From: Promethearchaeia archaeon
GTDB lineage: Archaea; Asgardarchaeota; Lokiarchaeia; Sigyniarchaeales; SOKP01
DNA: 64,000 bases
Assembly: GCA_029856125.1 (NCBI GenBank)
Contig: JAHQWJ010000143.1
Coordinates: 1-64,000, forward strand
Direction: 5' to 3'
This document shows positions 1-8,153 of the stretch, in pieces. Each line of letters begins with the position of its first letter. Within the stretch, counting starts at the first letter, position 1. The notes below the pieces were generated by a model. It was not told the DNA's origin and made no database searches. It saw only the letters and a list, made by a program, of their open reading frames with translations. A program made the translations under genes and the position numbers.

Positions 1-248
1 GTTTTAACACAATTCAAGAAAATGTAGTTAAAAGGTTAGAATCTATAGATGGAATAGAAAATGTCTTAGAAAATAAAGCAGGAACAGAGTATTCAATATT
101 CACTAATCTAAGTGTCGAGTTTCTTATTGTTAAAATTGAAAACGAAATAAGTAAGGATGCAATCCAAGATTTAAAACAAATTGATTCAAAAATGGAGCAA
201 TTTTTTAGATATAAATTAATTGAGGTGCCCAAAATTGAAGAATTCTAG
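1..248 (+). CDS. 3' end of an unidentified protein (partial)
   Basis: The last 81 or so residues of a gene cut off by the left edge of the window. The frame is open from base 3 to the TAG at 246-248. The peptide is charged, alternates short strand-like and helix-like stretches, and has no motif I recognise. Its end overlaps the start of the next gene by about 14 nt if that gene starts at TTG 235, so the two are probably co-transcribed and may work together. Because the next gene has an E2-like domain and a dead ABC domain, the missing part of this gene is worth recovering from the neighbouring sequence. Confidence 0.7.
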   Translation, partial: FNTIQENVVKRLESIDGIENVLENKAGTEYSIFTNLSVEFLIVKIENEISKDAIQDLKQIDSKMEQFFRYKLIEVPKIEEF

Positions 249-1941
249 AGAAATCGAGTTGGAACGATTGAGATTAAAAATTTTAGATGCTGTTCGTTTC
301 TCTAAACGTTTCTGGATGACATACAGAGAAAACACATTTGGAATTGCGTCTATTATTAATTTAATCTACAAAAAATCGTTTATTGAAGTTTTGTTCTTTA
401 CTAATAGAGATGTTATTGAAAAGGGAGTGCCTCTATTAAAGATATATACTCCTCTTGAAGATGAAATTGATTTTAGTGAAATTTTATTTGAACCAGATTT
501 TGATGAAGACGGATTGATAAATCCCGTAAAAATTATCCACCATATGAGGAGGCTTATTAGTTCGGAATTCCAAAAGCATCTAAGAATCTTAAATGCTGAA
601 ATTAAGCTAATTGACGAAAAATTTGAGAATTATCAAATTAAAGCTAACCCTTACGATCGAGAGATAAAAATCTCTTACCCTAATTTTACACTGGAACTTA
701 AGATTAATTTAGAAAAATATCCCTTTTTACCAACCTTTTCTTTTTCAAGATCATTATCTAAGATTATCACTGAGAGAGAATTTATCGAGGATGAGATAAT
801 TAAAAATTGGGATAAAGAAAATCCCCCTCACATTTATGAAGTTGTAGAAAAAGTTTGTGATATAGTCTCTGCACGAGTAAAAATAAAAGTGTTAAAAGAA
901 AATTCTCAATATTTAGTTTTAAATCGTCTTACCTTAGGGGATATGATTGATAAATTATCATTCAAAATACACAGAGGAAAATCGATAGGAATAATATTTG
1001 ACGAAAAAAGGTTAACAAAAACTGATCCCAGGCGGGATTTGATGATTTTATTTGACACCATAGCAGGTTCACAATATGATTATTCTGGTTCAATCGAAAT
1101 TTTTGGAAAACCTACTCAGTTGTTAAGTCAATCAGAAAAAGAAAAAATCTTTATTCTCCCTCAGGCATATGATTCAACGATAACAAAAATGAAGATCAAG
1201 AAAGCAATTCGATATCAAATTGATCTACGCGCAATTTACAAGAGAAAAAAAGGGATATTTAATCTAATGCTAAAGAAAGCTGGCTTGGCTCAAAGTTTAG
1301 ATGAAATAATGGAAGAATTCTTAAAGACGGGGTCACATAGAATCAATCGCAAGAATAAATATATAAAAAGAGTTTTAGAATCAACTGGACTACTTAATAA
1401 GAAAAATAAGAGATTCTCAAGGCTGACTCCATTAGAATTTCTTCTTTTTTCAATTACAAGAGCATTAATCCAAACACCTACAATTATCATGTTTTCTATA
1501 CCATTCGGGATTTTAGGTAAACTCGAATATGAAAAGTTTAATTCATATATGGATAAAATCAAAGAAAATTTTCATGTAGTACTAATTTTTCATGGTCCAG
1601 AAGAAATAATATCAAATTGCGACCAAATTTTAACAATTACACAAAACGCTTCTAAAATAGGAACTATTAAAGACTATATTGAAGAATTACCTCAATATGG
1701 TGAAATTTTAAGTATAGAATTGAACAATCCAGATGATTTCTCACTTCATAAACTTAAAGAAATGAAGGAAATTGATGTATTAATTGAAGAAAGAAAAAAT
1801 GAGAAATTTAAAATCTTCATAAAAAATAGTATTACTGACGTAATAATCCAAATCACAGAACTAATGGGGCCAAGCCTTTATAGTTTTAAAAGGACAACCG
1901 CCTCCATCGGTGATTATTTGGAGTTTGTTGAAAATAGATGA
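235..1941 (+). CDS. E2/RWD-like domain fused to a degenerate ABC ATPase domain
   Basis: About 568 residues. I chose TTG 235 because GAGGTG at 222-227 sits 7 nt upstream; the frame also has a TTG at 220. Residues ~130-217 resemble the ubiquitin-conjugating/RWD fold: paired strands, then ELKINLEKYPFLPTFSF (compare the E2 pattern FxLxIxFPxxYPFxPPxVxF), then W and a closing helix. No active-site cysteine is seen at the expected place. Residues ~235-475 follow the order of an ABC ATPase, but the Walker A position reads GIIFDEKRLTKTD, the signature reads RLTPLEF, and Walker B reads IIMFSIP, so the P-loop, LSGGQ and catalytic acidic residues are all missing. Inference: a non-catalytic scaffold combining a UEV-like domain and a pseudo-ATPase. 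It is followed 37 nt later by a longin-like membrane protein. The fold calls come from pattern reading only. Confidence 0.6.
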   Translation: MKNSREIELERLRLKILDAVRFSKRFWMTYRENTFGIASIINLIYKKSFIEVLFFTNRDVIEKGVPLLKIYTPLEDEIDFSEILFEPDFDEDGLINPVKIIHHMRRLISSEFQKHLRILNAEIKLIDEKFENYQIKANPYDREIKISYPNFTLELKINLEKYPFLPTFSFSRSLSKIITEREFIEDEIIKNWDKENPPHIYEVVEKVCDIVSARVKIKVLKENSQYLVLNRLTLGDMIDKLSFKIHRGKSIGIIFDEKRLTKTDPRRDLMILFDTIAGSQYDYSGSIEIFGKPTQLLSQSEKEKIFILPQAYDSTITKMKIKKAIRYQIDLRAIYKRKKGIFNLMLKKAGLAQSLDEIMEEFLKTGSHRINRKNKYIKRVLESTGLLNKKNKRFSRLTPLEFLLFSITRALIQTPTIIMFSIPFGILGKLEYEKFNSYMDKIKENFHVVLIFHGPEEIISNCDQILTITQNASKIGTIKDYIEELPQYGEILSIELNNPDDFSLHKLKEMKEIDVLIEERKNEKFKIFIKNSITDVIIQITELMGPSLYSFKRTTASIGDYLEFVENR

Positions 1942-1978
1942 AGTTATTAATTAGATTATAGAAGAGGATATAAAAAAA

Positions 1979-2785
1979 ATGTTAAAAAGTTTATATATCT
2001 TGGATGAACACGGAATTTTATTATATTCCAAAGAGTTCATTAGTGAACAGCAATACGACGACAATATTTTAATAGGATTTTTTACTTCAATAGCTAACTT
2101 TAGCCGGGAAGCTTTAGGAACTGCAGTAAAAAATGTTAACCTCGGAGAAAACAATAAACTTATTCTCACGCCAATTGAGGATGAAGGTCTACTTGGAGCT
2201 GCAATTGTAGGTTCAAATGATAATAACGATTTAGTAACAAAAATAATTAGAGACATCATGCAAGAATTTATTGACTCCTACTCACCAGATTACGATCAAG
2301 AAAAAATCATTAATGAAGAGATGGAGAAAATTATTCAAGATGTTTTAAGAACTAAAATGATTCATTCACCAATAATAAGGATAATGCTTTCTTGGCTAAT
2401 TAACGCTCCTCTTATGATACTCTTAATTTTTGCTAGCATTAATTTAACACTTTTCATCTATATGGCTTTCAATCTCAACCAATATATCACACCCGATCAG
2501 TTGTTTTCGAGATTTTTCCCTGCGTTAATTCTTGTATCTACTGGAAACATTATAATATTATTTCTGTTTCCAAATTTAGTATTCGGCTTTTTATCTCCTA
2601 ATAGAAATATTGCTGTTGTGAATTCTATTATCCACTTAGTTATTACAATTATTTTATTTGCTTACTCATCTGAACCTGCTTTTGGTTATATTATCTTAGG
2701 CCATTTACCTTTAACATTGATATTCTCGCTGTTTTTCTTATTCGTCGGAACAAGATCGTCGTCAAAGAGATTTTTGAAAAAATAG
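1979..2785 (+). CDS. Longin-like domain protein with C-terminal membrane helices
   Basis: 268 residues. The N-terminal ~100 residues (MLKSLYILDEHGILLYSKEF, then a helix with FTSIANFSREALG, strands and a C-terminal helix) have the strand-strand-helix-strand order of longin or sigma-adaptin-type domains: a hydrophobic first strand, a D/G turn, then GxxLYS. Residues ~133-256 contain about four hydrophobic helices ending in a basic tail (SSSKRFLKK). No catalytic motif is seen. Longin domains are plentiful in Asgard archaea and in eukaryotes act in vesicle tethering, SNAREs and adaptor complexes. A longin fused to a multi-helix membrane anchor suggests a membrane-bound platform for a small GTPase or for the upstream E2-like/pseudo-ABC protein. 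The fold call is inference. Confidence 0.6.
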   Translation: MLKSLYILDEHGILLYSKEFISEQQYDDNILIGFFTSIANFSREALGTAVKNVNLGENNKLILTPIEDEGLLGAAIVGSNDNNDLVTKIIRDIMQEFIDSYSPDYDQEKIINEEMEKIIQDVLRTKMIHSPIIRIMLSWLINAPLMILLIFASINLTLFIYMAFNLNQYITPDQLFSRFFPALILVSTGNIIILFLFPNLVFGFLSPNRNIAVVNSIIHLVITIILFAYSSEPAFGYIILGHLPLTLIFSLFFLFVGTRSSSKRFLKK

Positions 2786-2933
2786 AAGAATTACTCATTT
2801 CTTTTTTCTATTATGGCATACAAAATTGTAAGCATAGGGTTAAATAAATTTGGTTTTTTGTATTATACGGATATTTCTCTATAAAAAGAATTTATCTTTT
2901 TCTCTCAAAGCTCGTTTTTTAGGTGATTAATGT

Positions 2934-4466
2934 TTGAAAGAGGATAATACACAAAAAAAGGGATACAAACCAATTTTAAAAAAATACGAAAAAGAAAAGA
3001 CACTCGTTCTGGAGAGTATTTCAGAACATATCGTCTTTCAAGATAAAAAGCATACTATCTTATGGATAAATAAAGCAGCAGCAGATTCCGTTGAAAAGAC
3101 ACGAGAAGAATTGATAGGAAAGAAATGTTACTCTGTTTGGCAAAAGTCTAATAAATCCTGCATTGATTGCCCAATAGATGCCTCGCTAGAAATAGGTGGC
3201 GCTACATCTGGTGAAATTTCGACTCCAGATGGGAGAGTTTTTATCGTAAGAGGTTTTCCCGTAAGGGATAAAAAAGGAAAAATAATAGGAGCAGTTGAAC
3301 TTACCCAGAATATAACCAAACTCAAACAAACTGAAAAAGATTTAATTTTATCTGAAGAAAGGTATCGGAATCTATTTGAAAGTTCGCCTTATTCTATCGG
3401 CATATTTGATTTAGACGGAACTTTAATTGATTGTAATAAAGCTACGGAAAAGTTTTTGTCCATTCATAATTTAGAAAGGGATTTTATTGGAAAACATTTT
3501 AGAGAATTTTTGGGATATCTTGAGAGAAATAAACCACTTATCCCATTATTCGAAAATACCCTTAATAAGTTAAAGAAAGACGGAGAAACACTAGAATTTC
3601 AATTTCCTGTGAATCGATCAGCGGGAAGTGTGTTGTGGGTTCGCGTTATAGCTTCATTAATAAAAATAGGAAGCGAAGAAAGAATTCAATTCATTGTACA
3701 AGACATTACAGAAAGAAAACAGGCCGAACAAGAATTGAAAACATCGGAAATAAAATATCGAGAAGCGTATAATCGTGTTGATTTTTATAAAGACATTTTT
3801 TCTCACGATATTAACAATATCTTTCAAAATATCCATTCCTCAGTAGAACTAATTGATTTAAATACGGAACAATCGATTAATTTAGAAAAAAACGATGAAT
3901 TGTTGGATATTATTAGAGAACAGATCAAGAGAGGAACTAACCTAGTCTCAAACGTAAGAAGATTATCGGAAATTGAAGGTAAAGACTTAACCTTGCAAAA
4001 GAGTGAAATTATTATAGTTTTAAAAGATGTCATAGACGCTCTTATTAGGGTATATAAAAAAAGAGAGATCAATGTTCAGATTCAGAATGAACCAAAAGAA
4101 GCATATGTCAAGGCAAATGAACTTTTACCAGATATATTTGAAAACATATTAATCAACGCTGTAAGACACAATCGTAATTCTCTTGTTGAGATTCTTATCA
4201 AGTTTTCAAGGGTAGTGAAGGAAGAAGGCAACTTTATCAAACTCGAATTTATTGACAACGGAATCGGTATTTTCCCGGAAATGAAAAAAAAAATCTTTCA
4301 GAGAGGACAAGTTGAGAAAAAGGATAAGATTGGGTTAGGACTTGGTTTAACACTTGTTAAAAAGATAGTCGGAACCTATAATGGCCAAATTTGGGTAGAG
4401 GATAAGTTCGCAGGAGATTATAAAAAGGGAAGCAATTTTATCGTCATTTTACCGGAGGAGGTTTAA
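2934..4466 (+). CDS. PAS-domain sensor histidine kinase
   Basis: 510 residues from TTG 2934, preceded by AGGTGA at 2921-2926. It has no membrane segment, so it is a cytoplasmic sensor. Two PAS domains (~20-125 and ~140-265) come first; the first contains a CxxC pair (KSCIDCP), which could bind metal or sense redox state. The dimerisation helix has the phospho-accepting histidine in DIFSHDINN near residue 290. A HATPase_c domain follows with the N box (NILINAVRHN), G1 box (DNGIGI) and G2 box (GLGLGLTLV). The next gene, on the same strand and immediately after the stop, is a lone receiver and is the obvious partner. Cognate signal unknown. Confidence 0.92.
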   Translation: MKEDNTQKKGYKPILKKYEKEKTLVLESISEHIVFQDKKHTILWINKAAADSVEKTREELIGKKCYSVWQKSNKSCIDCPIDASLEIGGATSGEISTPDGRVFIVRGFPVRDKKGKIIGAVELTQNITKLKQTEKDLILSEERYRNLFESSPYSIGIFDLDGTLIDCNKATEKFLSIHNLERDFIGKHFREFLGYLERNKPLIPLFENTLNKLKKDGETLEFQFPVNRSAGSVLWVRVIASLIKIGSEERIQFIVQDITERKQAEQELKTSEIKYREAYNRVDFYKDIFSHDINNIFQNIHSSVELIDLNTEQSINLEKNDELLDIIREQIKRGTNLVSNVRRLSEIEGKDLTLQKSEIIIVLKDVIDALIRVYKKREINVQIQNEPKEAYVKANELLPDIFENILINAVRHNRNSLVEILIKFSRVVKEEGNFIKLEFIDNGIGIFPEMKKKIFQRGQVEKKDKIGLGLGLTLVKKIVGTYNGQIWVEDKFAGDYKKGSNFIVILPEEV

Positions 4467-4832
4467 CTGGTTTCAATTTTCATCGTGGAAGACGATTTGT
4501 CCCTGCAAAAGTTGTATGAGATGATGATTTCCACATTTGGGTTCAGAGTTGTTGGAAAAGCGAACAACGGAAAGGAAGCAATTGAAATTTATAACGCATT
4601 AAATAAAAAGCCAAATGTGATTTTAATGGATCACCGTATGCCCGTTCAGAATGGGTTAGACACAGCGCTAATTTTGTTAAAACTTAAAAAACCTCCAAAA
4701 ATCATCTTCACGAGTGCAGATATATCAATTAAAAGCCGAGCCTTAGCAATAGGAGGTTTAACATTTTTAGAAAAACCATTTAGTGTAAAGGCCTTACATG
4801 ATGAGATTATGAAAGCATTAGCAAAAAGTTAA
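4467..4832 (+). CDS. Single-domain response regulator receiver (probable CTG start)
   Basis: A CheY-like receiver of about 121 residues with no output domain. Visible residues: acidic pair EDD after strand 1, phospho-acceptor Asp in ILMDHRMP (residue 55 from CTG), the Thr/Ser in FTSAD and the Lys in EKPF. The first strand (VSIFIVEDD) lies upstream of the first ordinary start codon in frame, GTG 4485, which would delete most of it. CTG 4467 comes directly after the kinase stop codon (4464-4466) and 5 nt after the GGAGGAGG at 4454-4461, so CTG is the best start. The zero-spacing arrangement implies coupled translation with the kinase. It probably acts by protein contact. Confidence 0.88.
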   Translation: MVSIFIVEDDLSLQKLYEMMISTFGFRVVGKANNGKEAIEIYNALNKKPNVILMDHRMPVQNGLDTALILLKLKKPPKIIFTSADISIKSRALAIGGLTFLEKPFSVKALHDEIMKALAKS

Positions 4833-5031
4833 TTTTTTCACCTACTCAAACCGAGTAAGATTCTTCCTCCTCTGCAAGTTGATTTAAAAGAGTTCAACAA
4901 TATAAATATAAGAAAATTACCTCTTTTTATGAAAGCCTTTTATGGCAAATTTAAAATTAAGCAAATAATTTTCGAACGTATAAAAAATAATTAATCAAAA
5001 TTAAAAAAAAGAGATAAAAAGGTATTAAAAT

Positions 5032-6519
5032 ATGAGCTATAAATTACCAGATGAGAAAGATCTTGAGGCTATGATTGGTATTGTAGGCAAGGAGTACGCC
5101 ACCAATAACAAGGCAATTACAGCGTCTTATCTTTCCAAATCTGTAATGGGATTAGAGGCACAAATTCCTGATATCGTCGTACGCCCCAAATACATCGAAG
5201 AGATTCGTAAGATTCTACTTTACTGCTCAGCAGAAAAAATAGCAGTCTCACCGATTTCAGCCGGACTATCTGGCGGCTTTGCGTGTCCAACTATTAAGCC
5301 TGCCGGAGTTATGCTTGATTTAGGTAGAATGAATAGAATTATCGAAGTTGATACCGAGAATCGATATGTCGTAGTCGAACCGGGAGTCACTATTGGAGAG
5401 CTTTGGGCTTACATGCACAAAAATTACCCAGAATGGGCGCCTCCTGTACCGGATGGTGCTCCACCAGCTTCTACCGTAATGGGTGACGCTATTGATAGAG
5501 GATTTTCCCTTTATACTAGTTCTGTTGGTCCACAAGGTGATAACTTTATGTGCGGTGAGATAGTATTTCCAAACGGAGATATTGTACGAACTGGTTCTTG
5601 GGCTCTTCCATTTGCGAAACCGTTCTATAAATACGGATTAGGTCCAGATATTTGGTCCTTTTTAATGGGTTCACAAGGAGCTTTAGGCGTAATGACTAAA
5701 GTCGCAGTTAAAATATATCCACATCCAAAATTTAAGACCGTAGTTGTGTGGGGTATGTCCAATCCTGAGGATATGCAGGATCTAACACTAGAAATTGGAA
5801 AACAAGAATTTGGAATTGCTCACAACACCGTTATGGTTCAAGGTGGGAATTATCCTTTAGTAATGACGCGTTGGCCAAAAGATAAAGTTCCTCACGATTA
5901 TGAATTCTACGAACAGTTAGGAATTAGTAAGTGGTGGATGAATTGGGAGTGCTGGGCACAAACTCAAGAAGAGCTAGATTATGTGGTTAATAGAATCAAT
6001 AAAATGGCTGAAGATTTCAAGAAAAATAGAGCTAAAGACCCTGATAGTATAAAACCTCAGGAACTACATCCCAAACAAATCGCAAGCAGATTGAAAAAAC
6101 CCAATAAGATTGCGGTTCCTTATTCGTTCTGGGAGGCAGGATTTTTATTCATTACATTCTATACCCCATGGAACGAATGCGCCCATTTTGCTGAAATGTA
6201 TACTGCTGCTATGGAGAAATATGGTTTTCCACCAGTTATGTGGATTGCTAGTATTGAGCGTTGTAGGCAAGCAATTTGTATGCCCATCATTTGTTTTGAT
6301 AGCACAAAACAATCAGATATCGAAAAGGTTCAGGATATGAATAGAGAAACAACAGAATACGCGCTTAAACAAGGGTGGCTTAATTACAGACCGGATCCGT
6401 ACATCCATGCCCCTCTTACATATAGTCAAGCAGGGATGTATTGGAAATATTTGAGAATGATGAAAAAGATGTTTGATCCTAATATGATAATGCATCCTGG
6501 GAGGCTTGCTCTTCCATAA
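5032..6519 (+). CDS. FAD-linked oxidase (VAO/PCMH family, GlcD-like)
   Basis: 495 residues, the usual length for this family. The PCMH-type FAD-binding domain occupies the first half: a PDIVVRPKYIEEIRKIL segment, the SAGLSGG loop, VVEPGVTIGEL, then GSQGALGVMTKVAVKIYPHP. The second half matches the cap and FAD C-terminal region, ending NMIMHPGRLALP as in 4-cresol dehydrogenase and vanillyl-alcohol oxidase relatives. It oxidises a hydroxy acid or alcohol, passing electrons through FAD. The next gene, 21 nt downstream, encodes a CCG-type Fe-S protein, so the pair looks like a GlcD/GlcF-style dehydrogenase. The substrate is not predictable from sequence; D-lactate, glycolate or an aromatic alcohol are all possible. 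Confidence 0.88.
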   Translation: MSYKLPDEKDLEAMIGIVGKEYATNNKAITASYLSKSVMGLEAQIPDIVVRPKYIEEIRKILLYCSAEKIAVSPISAGLSGGFACPTIKPAGVMLDLGRMNRIIEVDTENRYVVVEPGVTIGELWAYMHKNYPEWAPPVPDGAPPASTVMGDAIDRGFSLYTSSVGPQGDNFMCGEIVFPNGDIVRTGSWALPFAKPFYKYGLGPDIWSFLMGSQGALGVMTKVAVKIYPHPKFKTVVVWGMSNPEDMQDLTLEIGKQEFGIAHNTVMVQGGNYPLVMTRWPKDKVPHDYEFYEQLGISKWWMNWECWAQTQEELDYVVNRINKMAEDFKKNRAKDPDSIKPQELHPKQIASRLKKPNKIAVPYSFWEAGFLFITFYTPWNECAHFAEMYTAAMEKYGFPPVMWIASIERCRQAICMPIICFDSTKQSDIEKVQDMNRETTEYALKQGWLNYRPDPYIHAPLTYSQAGMYWKYLRMMKKMFDPNMIMHPGRLALP

Positions 6520-6540
6520 CTAAGTAAAGAGGTAAAAAAA

Positions 6541-7899
6541 ATGGCTAAAACTGGAATGGAAAGATTAAAAGAATTGGAGAAGGAAATCTATAAGTGTATC
6601 CACTGTAAAGCATGTAGGTTTGCTTATTCAGGAGAACCTAGTAGAGAAGGAATAGGGGAATTCACTGGAAAACAAGGTACAGTTCTTTACGAAGGAATGG
6701 TTGACGCATGTCCAGCTGGAATAGAATACGGTTGGGAAGCGTTTTGGAACGCCGGTAAAATTTGGATCGCTCGTTCGATTTTAAGTGGAGATTTAGAATT
6801 TACTGATGAGGTTAGGGATGTTATTATGCCGTGCATTACATGCGGACAATGTTCAGCCCAATGTGAGAATAAAATACCCACAGTAGACATCATCGAATCT
6901 TTAAGAGCAGCACTCGTAGAATCAGGCGTCCCTATGATAGAAAAGCACCAATTAGTTGATCGTATAGTAAAGGAATTAAACAATCCTTACGGAGGAAAGG
7001 CAGATGAACGATTTAAATGGGCAAAGGATGCTGGTTTAGGGAAATATATAAACAACAAAAACGCAAAAGTTGGATATTACGTCGGTTGTACTGCGAGTTA
7101 TCGACAAGTAGAAGTTGCTATCGCTACAGCAAAGATTTTCGAACAATTAGGCATAGACTTTACATTAATCGAAGAGGAAGTGTGTTGTGGAAGTCCCTTC
7201 TTTAGAATCGGCGCCGTAGATACTGCCCAAATGTTAATGAGGAAAAATCTCGAGGCTTTTAAGAATTTAGATACGGTTTATTTCTCTTGTGCAGGTTGTT
7301 ATCGAACAATAACGATTGATTATCCAAAGTGGATGGCAGAAGACGAGAAACTCCCTTTTAAAACTATGCACGCTTTTGAGTTAGTTTCAAAATTAATCAC
7401 TGAAGGAAAGATCAAATTCAAACCTAATAAAGAACTCAAGGGAAAAATTGTAACCTATCACGATCCTTGCCACACAGGCAGACATTTCGCTCTCGAGATG
7501 GAACAATCCATGATCAAGGAATCTACAAATTTAATGTTTGATATGCGCGAGGTAAACAAAGCGATCGACGAATGGTTTGAGATTCCTCGAGTAATTTTGA
7601 GGAAACTTGAAGAAGACGTCGGGATTAAGTTTACTGAGATGTATCGTATAAAGAACAATTCGATGTGTTGTGGGGCTGGTGGGGGAGTAAGAGCAGGTTA
7701 CCCTGAGTTCTCATTACGAACTGCAAGTCTACGATGCGACGAAGCTAATGCAGTAAAGGCAGATATTCTAACAACTGAATGCCCCTTTTGCTGGAGAAAT
7801 TTAAGCGATGCAAATGAGCAATACAATCATGGCATGCAAGTAATGGGCGTTCTTGAAATGATATCCAAATACAATTTATTAGATATTACATCAAAATAA
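6541..7899 (+). CDS. CCG-domain Fe-S oxidoreductase subunit (GlcF/HdrD-like)
   Basis: 452 residues. The N-terminal part carries two ferredoxin-type clusters: CIHCKAC with a distant CPAG, and CITCGQCSAQC. Two CCG domains follow, with CCGSPFFR plus CAGC, and a His/Cys segment (HDPCHTGRH) with CCGAGGG. These are the features of the GlpC/GlcF/HdrD family that accept electrons from a flavoprotein and pass them to quinones, thiols or heterodisulfide. It sits 21 nt after the FAD oxidase and is almost certainly in one transcript with it. No membrane helix is visible, so the electron acceptor is either soluble or contacted peripherally. A hairpin and T tract end the unit. Confidence 0.9.
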   Translation: MAKTGMERLKELEKEIYKCIHCKACRFAYSGEPSREGIGEFTGKQGTVLYEGMVDACPAGIEYGWEAFWNAGKIWIARSILSGDLEFTDEVRDVIMPCITCGQCSAQCENKIPTVDIIESLRAALVESGVPMIEKHQLVDRIVKELNNPYGGKADERFKWAKDAGLGKYINNKNAKVGYYVGCTASYRQVEVAIATAKIFEQLGIDFTLIEEEVCCGSPFFRIGAVDTAQMLMRKNLEAFKNLDTVYFSCAGCYRTITIDYPKWMAEDEKLPFKTMHAFELVSKLITEGKIKFKPNKELKGKIVTYHDPCHTGRHFALEMEQSMIKESTNLMFDMREVNKAIDEWFEIPRVILRKLEEDVGIKFTEMYRIKNNSMCCGAGGGVRAGYPEFSLRTASLRCDEANAVKADILTTECPFCWRNLSDANEQYNHGMQVMGVLEMISKYNLLDITSK

Positions 7900-7901
7900 G
7901 T

Positions 7902-7925
7902 GAGTAGAATTACTCCTTTTTTTTT
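7902..7925 (+). terminator. Hairpin plus T-tract terminator
   Basis: A 5-bp stem GAGTA/TACTC (7902-7906 with 7911-7915, loop GAAT) starts just after the stop of the Fe-S protein gene and runs into a long T tract (7917-7925), with a second T run shortly after. The placement fits the end of the oxidase/Fe-S transcript. Archaeal termination mainly needs the T run, so the stem may be incidental. Confidence 0.6.
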
Positions 7926-8153
7926 ATCTTTTTTAATTTATATTTTGAGTTATTTTACATATAATTACTAAAATCAGTAATTAGAAAGCATTTCTAAAAA
8001 CGCTTCGAGTCGAGTCATTATTTGTCTTGGTGCGAAGTTTCGTTGGTATCATATTGATAATTTCAAATGCATCAAACAAAATAATACTAAAAAAATAAAT
8101 TCGAAAATTTTTATTATTGTTATACTATTAAAAAGAAGTTTGGGGTTTTTTAG

